This document shows positions 1 to 8,413 of a stretch of DNA of 64,000 bases, one piece after another. Every line of letters begins with the position of its first letter. The stretch's first letter is position 1. A program made the translations under genes and the position numbers. The notes under the pieces are model-generated. The model saw only the letters and a program-made list of their open reading frames with translations. It did no database searches and was not told the DNA's origin. The stretch is from Clostridium sp. C2-6-12 (GTDB lineage: Bacteria; Bacillota; Clostridia; Clostridiales; Clostridiaceae). The stretch lies in the NCBI RefSeq assembly GCF_009928485.1, contig NZ_JAABNP010000031.1, forward strand, positions 1 through 64,000, in the 5' to 3' direction.

Positions 1-78
1 TTGTATTTCCTAAGGTTGAGAAGCGCAATGTTCATATAACTTAACAGATCGTAAATGAGTAAGGGGATGTAAATATTA

Positions 79-480
79 ATGAGCTACAATATTGCAGTTG
101 CATCAACAGATGGAATAAATATAGATAAACATTTTGGAAAATCAGATTCTTTCATAATAATAAGAATTAATGATGATGGAACATATGAAAAATTAGGAGA
201 AAGAATAGTAGAAGAAAGTCAAAATAATAACAATAGCAATATAAGTACAAGCTGTGGAGAGGGAGTTTGTGGACATTCTTGTGGTGGACACAATGATCAT
301 GTAATACAAAAGAAAGTAGAAGCTATTTCTGATTGTAGATGTGTTCTGTGTTTTGAATGTGGACAGGGCTCAGAAAGGCAATTAGGTAAGAATAATATAT
401 CCGTTTTCGCAGTTAGTTTAAAACTTGATGAAGCATTAAAAATAATAATAAAGTATTACAAAAGAAGTGATGGAAACTAA
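79..480 (+). CDS. NifX/NafY-type dinitrogenase cofactor-domain protein with Cys/His insert
   Basis: A 133-residue protein with the fold signature of the dinitrogenase iron-molybdenum cofactor biosynthesis family (NifX, NafY, C-terminus of NifB): it opens MSYNIAVASTDG, followed by DKHFGKSDSF, where the family's conserved His-Phe-Gly lies. Between the two family blocks is an extra metal-binding-like stretch with Cys59, Cys64, His66, Cys68, His71 and His74, and then Cys86, Cys88, Cys91 and Cys94. Family members bind or carry iron-sulfur or FeMo-co precursors in the cytosol. A ribosome site (AAGGGGATG) lies just upstream. A second NifX-like gene lies at 21154. The upstream context is cut off by the window edge, so operon membership is unknown. 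Confidence 0.8.
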   Translation: MSYNIAVASTDGINIDKHFGKSDSFIIIRINDDGTYEKLGERIVEESQNNNNSNISTSCGEGVCGHSCGGHNDHVIQKKVEAISDCRCVLCFECGQGSERQLGKNNISVFAVSLKLDEALKIIIKYYKRSDGN

Positions 481-838
481 TCATTAAAGAATATAAGAGA
501 GTAAAGTAAGTTGAAAAGAAATATATCAACTTAATGGTTATTTATTCCAATAGCAAATAAAAGGAAAGGAGAAAGAAGATGAAAAATATAAGGATAGTTT
601 TTTATCATATTGGAAGTGTTAAGAGCAGATGCATTTCAATACAGGTATAAATGAATTATAACTAAATTTAGGTAAATAGAATTAGAAGTAAGTAATAAGT
701 TGTGTGGAGTGTTTCATTAGGAATTTAAATGGTCTAAGATTTTTGGGGATAACTTATGTTCTTAGAATCACTCATCTAAATTACTTAGAAATTAAAACAC
801 AACAGGTTACTTATTTCTGTTAACTGTTGCATTATTGT
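481..838. other. Gene-poor stretch with one well-initiated 23-codon reading frame
   Basis: No recognisable gene. A strong ribosome site (AGGAAAGGAG) precedes an ATG at 579 that opens a 23-codon frame (MKNIRIVFYHIGS...) ending at 650. The good initiation signal on so short a frame suggests the 5' end of a lost gene or a tiny peptide. Near 803-835 an imperfect inverted repeat (CAACAGGTTA / TAACTGTTG) could terminate the minus-strand genes that end at 839. Confidence 0.35.
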
Positions 839-1108
839 TTATATATAAATCATATAACTTTTAGAATGTTCAACTCCATTAACACAATCAATTATAATTG
901 TATCATTTTCAGTAGTAATTGATTGAATATAAAGGGGTTCAGTAATTACCAGCACCTCTTTTTTACGTTCATATATTTTATTTTCATAATCAGCATAAAA
1001 ATCAAATGATTTTTGATTTTTAAGTATAATAATTACTCTAGAAAAAAGAATTGTCATCATTCTATTAAGTTTTTCATAAGGATTAATGGGTGAAGATGCA
1101 AACATCAT
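839..1108 (-). CDS. Uncharacterised 89-residue protein
   Basis: I do not recognise this protein. It is 89 residues, mixed hydrophobic and charged (central RVIIILKNQKSFDFYADYEN), with no signal peptide, clear membrane helix or cysteine cluster. It starts 9 bases beyond the stop of the DUF2325 gene on the same strand, so the two are probably co-transcribed. The ribosome site is weak, which suggests translational coupling. The C-terminal half (ENDTIIIDCVNGVEH) looks like a small beta-rich domain, but I assign no function. Confidence 0.5.
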   Translation of the reverse strand: MMFASSPINPYEKLNRMMTILFSRVIIILKNQKSFDFYADYENKIYERKKEVLVITEPLYIQSITTENDTIIIDCVNGVEHSKSYMIYI

Positions 1109-1117
1109 ATTAAACTT

Positions 1118-1387
1118 CTACATTAATACCCTTTCTATATTAGACCAAGCTCTTTTTGAGTACACAATTTTTATACCAAGTCTTTTGGCTTCTTTTTTTA
1201 TATGTTCGGATAATTTGTGGTTAACATAATCAATAAAAATTATTACTATGTCTATATTTATAGGTATCTCAGCACATTTATGATTATTTTTCCTTCCACT
1301 TATATGCTTAACAATAGAAAATCCTTTTTCGCAAAGATGGAAATTTATCATGTTGATATTATCCCCACCAACTATCAAAATTCTCAT
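1118..1387 (-). CDS. DUF2325 family protein
   Basis: An 89-residue DUF2325 protein, recognised by its MRILIVGGDNI start, the central HISGRKN block, the IVIIFIDYVNHKLSEHIKKEA helix region and the terminal YSKRAWSNIE. The family is a small Rossmann-like fold common in clostridia. Its biochemical role is not established. The start is supported by a ribosome site (GGAGGTAAAGGAG) on the minus strand. It heads a two-gene unit with the unknown gene that follows and is divergent from the hydrolase at 1693. Confidence 0.75.
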   Translation of the reverse strand: MRILIVGGDNINMINFHLCEKGFSIVKHISGRKNNHKCAEIPINIDIVIIFIDYVNHKLSEHIKKEAKRLGIKIVYSKRAWSNIERVLM

Positions 1388-1692
1388 GGTACTCCTTTAC
1401 CTCCTTATTAATTATTTTCAAAGTCTACTTCGTTTAGGGTAACAACTTTTAATTCGCCAGATATGCTATTCTTATAATAGATAAATATTTTCTTGTTTTT
1501 ATTCTTATAAATCCGATAAAAATACTATATATTAAATATAATGTTTTTTGTCCACTTTGTCAACTATTAGTAAGTAATAATAAATTTATAGGATTTGAAA
1601 TTAATTATAGACATTAATAAATAAGGATGTTATTATTCTAATAATACATGTAGGTTTACTATGAATTTGATTTCGTTATAGGGGGATTTTAA
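1388..1692. other. Divergent intergenic region
   Basis: About 300 AT-rich bases between the minus-strand DUF2325 gene and the plus-strand hydrolase. The ribosome sites of both genes are clear (minus strand at about 1390-1406, plus strand GGGGG at 1680-1685). I see no gene, hairpin or repeat in it. Promoters for both directions must lie here but none is a close match to consensus. Confidence 0.4.
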
Positions 1693-2529
1693 ATGATAGA
1701 ACGAGAATTTTTTCATTTATCAGATGATAAAATTAATTTATATTTTAGAGAAATTGTACCTGAATGTCGCATAGAAGCAGTAGTATGCTTAGTTCATGGA
1801 TTGGGGGATCATAGCGGATGGTTTAAAGATCTATTGAATTTCTTTGCTAGCAGCAACTTTGCCGTTTTAACATTTGACTTAAGAGGTCATGGGAAATCAG
1901 ATGGGAAAAGAGGGCATATCCCTTCTTATGAAGCTTTAATGAAAGATATATCTTTGCTTTTGAATATAGCTGAGAGAAACTTTAATGGAGTCCCTATATT
2001 TTTATATGGACATAGTTTTGGAGGTAATCAAGTAATAAATTATACACTTCGATATCGTCCAGATATATCTGGAATTATAGTAAGTGCTCCATGGCTAAGT
2101 TTATATTCTAATCCATCAAAAATAAAATTATATTTTACTTTTTTAATGAGTAAGATTAGACCCTCATTTATCGTGGATAATGTAGTTGAAGGATCTAATT
2201 TATCTCATAATCCGGATATTGCTGTAAATCAAAAGAATGATCCATTAGTACATAATTTTGTTTCTGCATCACTTTTTACGAATGCATACAAAGCAGGTGA
2301 ATGGGCTATAGATAATGCTTCAAATCTTGATATACCACTTTTGCTTTTTCACGGTGATTCAGATAAAATCACTTCACATGTTGCAAGTGAGGCATTTATA
2401 AAGAAAGCCCCTTCTAATCTAGCTACTTTTAAATTATGGAAAGGACTGTATCATTCTCTTCACAATGAAATTTCAAATAGGGATATATTCGTAAATATAC
2501 TTAATTGGATAAATTCTATAAGAATTTAA
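1693..2529 (+). CDS. Alpha/beta hydrolase, monoacylglycerol lipase/lysophospholipase type
   Basis: A 278-residue serine hydrolase of the monoglyceride-lipase (Hydrolase_4) group. The oxyanion segment HGLGDHSGW is at about 35-43, the family block DLRGHGKSDG at 62-71, the nucleophile elbow GHSFGG puts Ser108 in place, Asp224 sits in FHGDSDKIT, and His254 in GLYHSLHNE. This is a complete catalytic triad at full family length. No signal peptide, so it is cytosolic, likely acting on monoacylglycerols, lysophospholipids or similar esters. The ATG follows a GGGGG ribosome site. It stands alone, and downstream lies the decayed region 2545-3620. Confidence 0.85.
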   Translation: MIEREFFHLSDDKINLYFREIVPECRIEAVVCLVHGLGDHSGWFKDLLNFFASSNFAVLTFDLRGHGKSDGKRGHIPSYEALMKDISLLLNIAERNFNGVPIFLYGHSFGGNQVINYTLRYRPDISGIIVSAPWLSLYSNPSKIKLYFTFLMSKIRPSFIVDNVVEGSNLSHNPDIAVNQKNDPLVHNFVSASLFTNAYKAGEWAIDNASNLDIPLLLFHGDSDKITSHVASEAFIKKAPSNLATFKLWKGLYHSLHNEISNRDIFVNILNWINSIRI

Positions 2530-2544
2530 GATATCAGGTTTAAC

Positions 2545-2667
2545 TTTAACAATAAATTTTGGGGGTGGATTTTTACTTAAAATCTCTCTGTTATGACGTG
2601 TGTTATAAATCTTTAAATAGGATCATTTTGGTAGTATTTTATATTTATTTCATTTTATTATTGAAAT
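2545..2667 (-). pseudogene. 3' remnant of a glutathione-transferase-like (GHR) gene
   Basis: Read on the minus strand this stretch gives KYKILPK-stop-SYLKIYNTRHNR and then SKNPPPKFIVK, which matches codon for codon the C-terminus of the intact gene at 5000-5998 (KYKILPKGPDLSLWNTPHDR, SKNPSQKFIVK). Two conserved glycine codons have become TGA. Only the last 40 or so codons survive, and the copy ends abruptly where the M19 remnant begins (about 2668). It is direct evidence of an earlier extra GHR paralogue and a deletion junction. Confidence 0.85.
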
Positions 2668-3620
2668 GGATGTAGTATAAATTCACCAAAAAACAATTTA
2701 TATAAAAATGATTTACAGGTGGATTTTTTAAAGTTAAAATCCGGTAATTCGCTAGCACAATTTTTTGCAATATTTATGGTAAGTGAGGATTTTTATAAGC
2801 ATAGAAACCTTCCAGCAATAAGTGAAAAAGAATATTTTGATAGGTTATATAAAGGGTTTATTAGTGAGATTAAAAAGTATGAAAATATTATAAAGTTTAG
2901 CAAAAGTTCGTCAGATTATAATGATAATAAAAATAATGAAATAATATCAGCTTTTTTAACTATTGAGGATGGAAAAATAGTAGATAATGATTTGAAAAAC
3001 TTGCAGTAACTATATGATTTTGGAGTTAGACTGATATCTTTGACATGGAACTATGAGAATTGTTTTGGATTTCCAAATTCAACAAATCATTTAATTATGA
3101 ATAAAGGATTGAAAGCATTTGGGATTGAAGCAGTAGAAAGAAAAGAATGAATGAGCTTGGAATTATTGTTGATGTATCTCATTTAAGTGATGGAGGTTTT
3201 TGGGATGTGGTTAAATATAGTAAGAAACCATTTGTAGCTTCACATTCGAATTGTAGAGAAATTACATATCATCCTAGAAATTTGACTGATGAAATGATAC
3301 GTGCTTTAGCAGAAAAAGGTGGTGTAGCAGGTATTAATTTTGGACCTGATTTTTTAAACAATAGTAATTATAATCTGAAAAATAAAGTAAGCAAAATTGA
3401 AGATATTATAAAACATATCAGGCATTTTATTAATATAGGAGGAATAGAGTGTGTAGGGATTGGATCAGATTTTGATGGGGTGGAAGGGGAATTGGAAATA
3501 AGCGATGCCTCTAAGATGCCAGTTTTGATTGATAAAATGGAGTTATGTGGATTTTTGCCATCGGAAATAGATAGAATAATGTATAAAAATGTTGAGAGAA
3601 TAATTAATCAAAATTTATAA
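2668..3620 (+). pseudogene. Broken membrane dipeptidase (peptidase M19)
   Basis: A renal-dipeptidase-type zinc peptidase in pieces. The frame picks up at about 2674 without the N-terminal metal-binding HCD segment, and carries VDFLKLKSGNSLAQFFAIF and FLTIEDG. It meets an in-frame TAA at 3007-3009, continues as LYDFGVRLISLTWNYEN, and is then shifted near 3140 by an extra few bases in a GAAAGAAAAG run. The rest (VDVSHLS, ASHSN, GIGSDFDG) runs to a normal C-terminus at 3620. Missing 5' end, nonsense codon and frameshift together make it non-functional. Intact relatives cleave dipeptides, including cysteinyl-glycine, which would have suited this sulfur neighbourhood. Confidence 0.85.
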
Positions 3621-3676
3621 GACGAGTTGATATTCAGTTACTGGAATTTAAATGACCTGCTTAACACCTACATTAT

Positions 3677-3714
3677 AAAACCCACTAAAATCAAATTTTA
3701 GTGGGTTTTATTTT
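3677..3714. terminator. Bidirectional hairpin terminator
   Basis: Stem AAAACCCACTAAAAT / ATTTTAGTGGGTTTT with a 3-base loop, flanked by A and T runs. It lies between the M19 remnant and the converging cysteine synthase gene and can serve both strands. Confidence 0.85.
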
Positions 3715-3770
3715 ACATATAAGTTAGAAAAAAGCTTATACATATTTGAATAAATATTGTTTATAAAAAT

Positions 3771-4754
3771 CTATTCAAACAAATCAGTTGATAAATAGCG
3801 TAGTCCTGTATCAGGTACAATTGCAACAATTCTTTTGCCTTTGTTTTCAGGACGCTTTGCAATTTCAGTTGCCGCATAAATTGCAGCGCCAGATGATGTG
3901 CCTATGAGTATACCTTCAGATTTTGCAACAGCTCTAGCTGTTTGGTATGCATCAATTGTTTCTACTTCTAATTTTTCATCATAAATATTTAAATCCATTG
4001 TTAAAGGAATTCTTTCTTTTGGTATTCCTGAGAATGGATGTACTCCAGTAATTTCTAAAGGTTCTGGGTTTGCTTCAGTTGGTAGAGAATTAGGTCCAGG
4101 CTGAATAGCAATTACTTTTAAATTAGGATTTTTTGATTTTAGATATGCTCCAGTACCAGATACGGTACCACCAGTACCAACTGATGCAACAAGAATATCT
4201 ACTTCGCCATTTGTATCTTCCCAGATTTCAGGACCAGTTGTTAGTTTATGAATTTCAGGATTTGCAGGATTTTCAATTTGATTAATAAAATATATATCCT
4301 TTTCTTTTGATAATACATGTTCTTCAAGTGATTTTATTGCAGCAACAAAATCACCTCCTGTTTCTTGAAGCACGTTAGCAACTTCAGGGACTTCAGATAG
4401 TTTAATTGTTTCACCGCCAAAAGCATGTATAACTTTAAATCTCTCAACACTTACATTATCTTGAATGTAGACTCTAAATTTATATCCTTTAGCAGCTGAA
4501 ATAGCTGCGAGTCCTATTCCAGTATTACCGCTAGTTGTTTCTACAATAGTGTAGCCAGGTTTTAATAATCCTCTTTTTTCAGCATCTTCTATCATTGATA
4601 AGGCTATTCTGTCTTTTACGCTTTGATTAGGATTATAATATTCAAGTTTTACAACAATTTCTGCATGTAAATTATTTTCTTTATTATAATTTACAAGTTC
4701 CAATAAAGGTGTTCTGCCTACTAATTCTGTAATTGATTTGTTAATTTTCCCCAT
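3771..4754 (-). CDS. cysK: Cysteine synthase (O-acetylserine sulfhydrylase)
   Basis: A 327-residue PLP enzyme that makes cysteine from O-acetylserine and sulfide in the cytosol. ITELVGRTPLLEL opens the domain. The PLP lysine is Lys47 in NQSVKDRIA. The substrate loop TSGNTGIGLA and the phosphate-binding VGTGGTVSGTG are present, as is the C-terminal IGTSSGAA. The segment usually ending in GIGxGFIP reads GVHPFSGIPKERIP, a divergent variant of the active-site flap, so the substrate preference may differ from standard CysK. It is a single gene with a terminator behind it and a leader RNA (4862-4942) in front. Confidence 0.9.
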   Translation of the reverse strand: MGKINKSITELVGRTPLLELVNYNKENNLHAEIVVKLEYYNPNQSVKDRIALSMIEDAEKRGLLKPGYTIVETTSGNTGIGLAAISAAKGYKFRVYIQDNVSVERFKVIHAFGGETIKLSEVPEVANVLQETGGDFVAAIKSLEEHVLSKEKDIYFINQIENPANPEIHKLTTGPEIWEDTNGEVDILVASVGTGGTVSGTGAYLKSKNPNLKVIAIQPGPNSLPTEANPEPLEITGVHPFSGIPKERIPLTMDLNIYDEKLEVETIDAYQTARAVAKSEGILIGTSSGAAIYAATEIAKRPENKGKRIVAIVPDTGLRYLSTDLFE

Positions 4755-4861
4755 AATAATCTTCCTCCTAATAATTAACTATTATTTTTTGATTGTCACA
4801 TGAGTAATAAATTTTTTGTTAATTTAACAACCCCTTTTGTATAAAATTTTATGCTTAATGT

Positions 4862-4991
4862 AAAAAACTAGAGACTTGTTACGTTTTTGTAACAAGCCTC
4901 TAGTTTTCTAGTCAGCATTAAATTATAAATAAAAGTAATCCTGTATGAATTATATGATATAATGATAAACAAAATATTATATAAATGTCAA
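4862..4991 (-). promoter_or_regulatory. Promoter and sulfur-linked leader RNA, copy A (cysK)
   Basis: On the minus strand a TTGACA box (4986-4991) is 18 bases from TATCAT (4962-4967). The leader then contains GGATTACTT (4933-4941), TGAC, a CTAG-AAAA-CTAG hairpin and a long terminator stem (GAGGCTTGTTAC / GTAACAAGTCTC) ending in a T-run, all before the cysK ribosome site. The second CTAG also pairs with the 3' arm of the terminator, so the two structures compete. The same architecture recurs at 7636, 13592 and 19672. It is a transcription attenuator by appearance, ligand unknown. Confidence 0.7.
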
Positions 4992-4999
4992 TAGATTTT

Positions 5000-5998
5000 T
5001 TAAATTAGGTAGATGTTATTTTTAACAATAAATTTTTGGGATGGATTTTTACTAATAAGATTTCTGTCATGAGGTGTGTTCCAAAGGCTTAGATCTGGAC
5101 CCTTAGGTAATATTTTATATTTATTTCCTTTAATAGTTGATAAATGATAGTGTTTTTTTATACTAAGAAAATCTGTGGTATCTCCAAAACCTGGAGTTTG
5201 ATATAAATCTCGTGCATATCCCCATAAGTTTCGAAACTCAACCAATCTATTACGATTTACTCTAAAACCGTTATAATAAGCTGAATCAAACCTAGCTAGG
5301 GTTACATATAATCTTACATCTGAATCAGTTATATAATCTCCAAAAAGGAATCTTCTATTTTCTAGTCTTTTTTCTAATTCATCCAAAAAATTAAATACTT
5401 CATCGTAAGCTTTTTCATAAGCTTCTTGTGACTGGGCAAATCCAGCTTTATATACTCCGTTATTTACGCTATGGAAAATAAGATCATTTAGTTCGTCAAT
5501 ATCATTTCTGAGTTCTTCTGGATATAGATTGGGAGCATTTGGTTTATGAAATTTCTTCCAAGCTGTTTCAAAGTAGTTAGTCAACTTAAAATAATCATTA
5601 TATACAACTTTTTTAGTAGTTATATCCACAACAGCTGGAACAGTAGGTCTGCCTTCATAATTTGGATCTGCATTTAGATAAACCTCGCTAATATATTTGA
5701 TTTGTAACACAGGATCTACATTATCCTTGTCCAAAGTAAAGGCCCAATCAGTTCTAGGAACATCAGGTCTTATTGGATCTGCGGTTCCAACGCTGATAGC
5801 ATCTTCCAAGCCAAGTAAACTTCTTACAATGATTGATCTGTGAGCCCAAGGACATACAGGTGACCATAATATTCTGTATCTTCCAGCTTCAACAGGTAAT
5901 TCACCTAGATCATCTCCAAATGGCGTATTAAATTTATTGGATTGCCTTTTAAAGCCGCCTTTTTTATCTAATTCAGCTTTTTGTATTGTTAATGACAT
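5000..5998 (-). CDS. Glutathionyl-hydroquinone-reductase-like protein (GST superfamily), paralogue 1
   Basis: A 332-residue member of the ECM4/YqjG/PcpF (Xi-class, omega-like) glutathione transferase family. The thioredoxin-fold domain carries the catalytic motif CPWAHR with Cys49, and the family block RPTVPAVVD and C-terminal helical-domain block FGDYITDSDVRLYVTLARFD follow. Known relatives reduce glutathionyl-hydroquinones, releasing the thiol. Clostridia generally lack glutathione, so the natural thiol conjugate is unknown and may be a cysteine derivative (inference). It is transcribed alone and sits between cysK and the M20/GNAT/transporter cluster. Paralogues lie at 8414 and 9458, remnants at 2545 and 12938. 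Confidence 0.85.
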   Translation of the reverse strand: MSLTIQKAELDKKGGFKRQSNKFNTPFGDDLGELPVEAGRYRILWSPVCPWAHRSIIVRSLLGLEDAISVGTADPIRPDVPRTDWAFTLDKDNVDPVLQIKYISEVYLNADPNYEGRPTVPAVVDITTKKVVYNDYFKLTNYFETAWKKFHKPNAPNLYPEELRNDIDELNDLIFHSVNNGVYKAGFAQSQEAYEKAYDEVFNFLDELEKRLENRRFLFGDYITDSDVRLYVTLARFDSAYYNGFRVNRNRLVEFRNLWGYARDLYQTPGFGDTTDFLSIKKHYHLSTIKGNKYKILPKGPDLSLWNTPHDRNLISKNPSQKFIVKNNIYLI

Positions 5999-6000
5999 TT

Positions 6001-6414
6001 AAACTTCCCCCTTTAATTTAATAATTTTTACTATAGATTTTTGAGTTGAAATAAATTGTTCAGCAATTAAAATTTTTATTCTTATCCAGCTATTTAATAA
6101 TTCAAAGTATTAATTTTTAGTGTTTATAATAACTATAAAAAATTGATACCCTAGTAGAATTATATGTTTACTAGTATTATAAATAAAGTATTCTACTTGA
6201 GCATTTTTGTCAACTATTTTTTATTAAAGAAAAATATAAGTCGAATATATTTATGCTTGACAAAACATGTTATTACTTTCATTATGAAACCATAGTAATA
6301 ATATAATATTAGTGTAAAATATAAAATTATTTTAATTTAATATTTCAGACAGTTTAATTTTATAAACTAATATTTAAATTCTTATGTAAAAATATAATTT
6401 GAGGAGGAGTTTTA
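6001..6414. promoter_or_regulatory. Divergent promoter region between GHR paralogue 1 and the M20 peptidase
   Basis: Plus strand: TTGACA at 6257-6262, a 17-base spacer and CATTAT at 6280-6285 form a good promoter for the peptidase at 6415. Minus strand: TTGACA at 6209-6214 with TACTTT 18 bases away (6185-6190) is a candidate for the gene ending at 5000. The two -35 boxes are within 50 bases, so one regulator could act on both. The shared leader RNA motif of this island is not present here. Confidence 0.6.
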
Positions 6415-7533
6415 GTGAAGATTAATAGAGAAAGGATTGTTTCTGAATTTACTAAATTAGTTTCAATAGACAGTCCATCATATTCTGAAAAAGATATGGG
6501 GGAGTATGTTAAAAAACGATTAATTTCACTTGGTTTTTCTATATTTGAAGATGATTCGGGAAAGTTTTTTAATGGAAACTGCGGTAATATATATGGATTT
6601 AAGGAAGGAGATGTTTCATTAGAGCCATTATTATTTTGTGCCCATATGGATACAGTTGAACCTTGTAGTGGAAAAGTAGCTGTAATTGGTACAGATGGAA
6701 TAATTAGAAGCAATGGAGATACTATATTAGGGGCTGATGACTGCTCAGGAATAGCAGCAATATTAGAGGCTTTGCAGACTATAAAAGATGAAAATATTTC
6801 ACATCGCCCAATAGAAGTTTTATTTACAATTGCAGAAGAAGTGTATTGCAAAGGGGTTAAGAAATTTGATTTTTCTAAAATAAAATCAAAAGAAGCTTAC
6901 ATTCTTGATTTATCAGGAACCGTTGGAGCAGCAGCCTTTAAAGCACCAACAATTTTATCATTTACTATTACTATAAATGGGAAATCGTCACATGCTGGCT
7001 TTGCTCCTGAAAATGGGATACACTCAATTTTAGCTGCTGCAAATTCCATAAGTAGTATAAAGATGGGACGAATAGATGAAGAAACAACTGTTAATATAGG
7101 TATAATAGAAGGTGGAATTGCAACCAATATTGTGCCTAGTCAATGTATAGTTAGGGGAGAAATACGAAGTTATTCCCACAAAAAAGCTCTTGATGTATCA
7201 GAAGATATAAAACAAAATTTTATTAATTCGGCTAAAAAAATTGGTGCTGAAATAGACTTTAATGTTGAAATTAATTGTGAAGCATATGAAAACTCCCTTG
7301 ATCATCCAGTTATAAAACGTTTTGAAAAAGCTTCTAATGAATTAAAACTTCCAACAAATTTGGTAGAAACTTTTGGAGGAAGTGATAATAATATATTAAA
7401 TAAGCAAGGCATTCATGGACTTGTAATAGCAAATGCTATGAATCAGTGTCATTCATGTGATGAATATACTACTATAAATGAATTATGCAATATTGCAGAA
7501 TTGACAATTTCATTAATGATATCAAAAGAGTAA
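6415..7533 (+). CDS. M20 family metallopeptidase, tripeptidase-T-like
   Basis: A 372-residue M20/M25 zinc aminopeptidase resembling PepT-like proteins. Metal ligands are seen in FCAHMDTVEP, GADDCSG and TIAEEV (general-base Glu-Glu), with GKSSHAGFAPE in the dimerisation domain and ETFGGSDNN and CHSCDEY towards the C-terminus. It is cytosolic and would release amino acids from small peptides or N-acyl amino acids. Translation starts at GTG, supported by GAGGAGG. The promoter at 6257-6285 belongs to it. It lies before the acetyltransferase/GHR/ABC unit, but the leader at 7578 gives that unit its own promoter. Confidence 0.85.
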   Translation: MKINRERIVSEFTKLVSIDSPSYSEKDMGEYVKKRLISLGFSIFEDDSGKFFNGNCGNIYGFKEGDVSLEPLLFCAHMDTVEPCSGKVAVIGTDGIIRSNGDTILGADDCSGIAAILEALQTIKDENISHRPIEVLFTIAEEVYCKGVKKFDFSKIKSKEAYILDLSGTVGAAAFKAPTILSFTITINGKSSHAGFAPENGIHSILAAANSISSIKMGRIDEETTVNIGIIEGGIATNIVPSQCIVRGEIRSYSHKKALDVSEDIKQNFINSAKKIGAEIDFNVEINCEAYENSLDHPVIKRFEKASNELKLPTNLVETFGGSDNNILNKQGIHGLVIANAMNQCHSCDEYTTINELCNIAELTISLMISKE

Positions 7534-7577
7534 ATAAAATTAATGGAATAAATTTTTTATATTTAAACATTTATTTA

Positions 7578-7725
7578 TTGACAAATTCATTTGAATGTTT
7601 TAATATAAAGAAAATAAAATCATACAAAACAAATCGGAATACTTAAATAAATCGGTTGACCAGAAAACTGGAGACCAAAATTATCTTCTAAAATTTATAG
7701 GAGATAGTTTTGTCTCCTTTTTTTT
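7578..7725 (+). promoter_or_regulatory. Promoter and sulfur-linked leader RNA, copy B (acetyltransferase-GHR-ABC unit)
   Basis: TTGACA (7578-7583), 17 bases, TAATAT (7601-7606). The leader has GGAATACTT (7636-7644), TGAC at 7657, hairpin CCAG-AAAA-CTGG, then terminator arms GGAGACCAAAATTATCT and AGATAGTTTTGTCTCC ending in eight Ts (to 7725). GGAATA-to-TGAC spacing is 21 bases, the same as in copy D. It precedes seven genes to 12867, so read-through would switch on the putative S-conjugate operon. Comparison with copies A, C and D shows base-pair covariation in the small hairpin. Confidence 0.7.
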
Positions 7726-7795
7726 ATAACTTTATAGATAGTTAGATTATTAAAATAGTTAAATAAATAAAAAAAGAATTTTGGGAGGAAATTTG

Positions 7796-8227
7796 ATGGA
7801 ATTAATTAGGGCTACAGAAACTTGGCAAAGAGCAGCAGCTTACAATGTGAGGATAGAAGCTATGGTTAAGGGTTTTGGAATAAGACTGGATCAGGAAATT
7901 GATAATAATGATACAGAAAATACACATTATGTAGTTGCTCTTAATGGCAGATATCCAGTTGGGACTTGTAGATTAAACTGGATAGACGAAAAAACAGGAA
8001 AAATTGAACGAGTATGTGTTCTTGAAGATTACAGGAATAAAAGTATAGGAAAACAAGTTATATTAGAAGCTGAAGAGTGGCTTAAGGAACAAGGTGCAAA
8101 TAAGATATTAATTTCAAGTCGTATAGAGGCAATAGGATTTTATGAAAAATTAGGTTATAAAGTTGACTGGTCTACTAGAGAAGAGAATGATGTGTTTGAA
8201 TGTGTAAATACAGAAAAGGTATTATAA
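7796..8227 (+). CDS. GNAT N-acetyltransferase, possibly truncated by a frameshift
   Basis: A 143-residue GNAT enzyme. The acetyl-CoA segment IERVCVLEDYRNKSIGKQVI (V-x-x-x-x-R-x-x-x-I-G form) is at about residues 70-90, and the C-terminal GFYEKLGYKV closes the fold. The ATG at 7796 follows GGGAGGAA. Earlier in-frame starts do not. Immediately past the stop, a different frame (8223-8297) reads YKTEEQWAELKPIKEISEE, as if one extra base near 8218 had cut off a C-terminal tail of about 25 residues. The GNAT core is complete, so activity may be retained. Similar acetyltransferases precede cystine/S-conjugate operons in Bacillus (ytm, yxe). Confidence 0.8.
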   Translation: MELIRATETWQRAAAYNVRIEAMVKGFGIRLDQEIDNNDTENTHYVVALNGRYPVGTCRLNWIDEKTGKIERVCVLEDYRNKSIGKQVILEAEEWLKEQGANKILISSRIEAIGFYEKLGYKVDWSTREENDVFECVNTEKVL

Positions 8228-8413
8228 AACAGAAGAACAATGGGCAGAGCTAAAACCAATAAAAGAAATTTCAGAAGAGATATGGAAAGATAAATAATTA
8301 TTTGCTAGTTAATTTAAATAGAAAAGAATTATCTAAAAACCAATTAAATCGATAGGTGAAGTGAAAATAAAACGTATATATAAAAAAGTAACAAAGAAAG
8401 AAGGTTTTTTATT

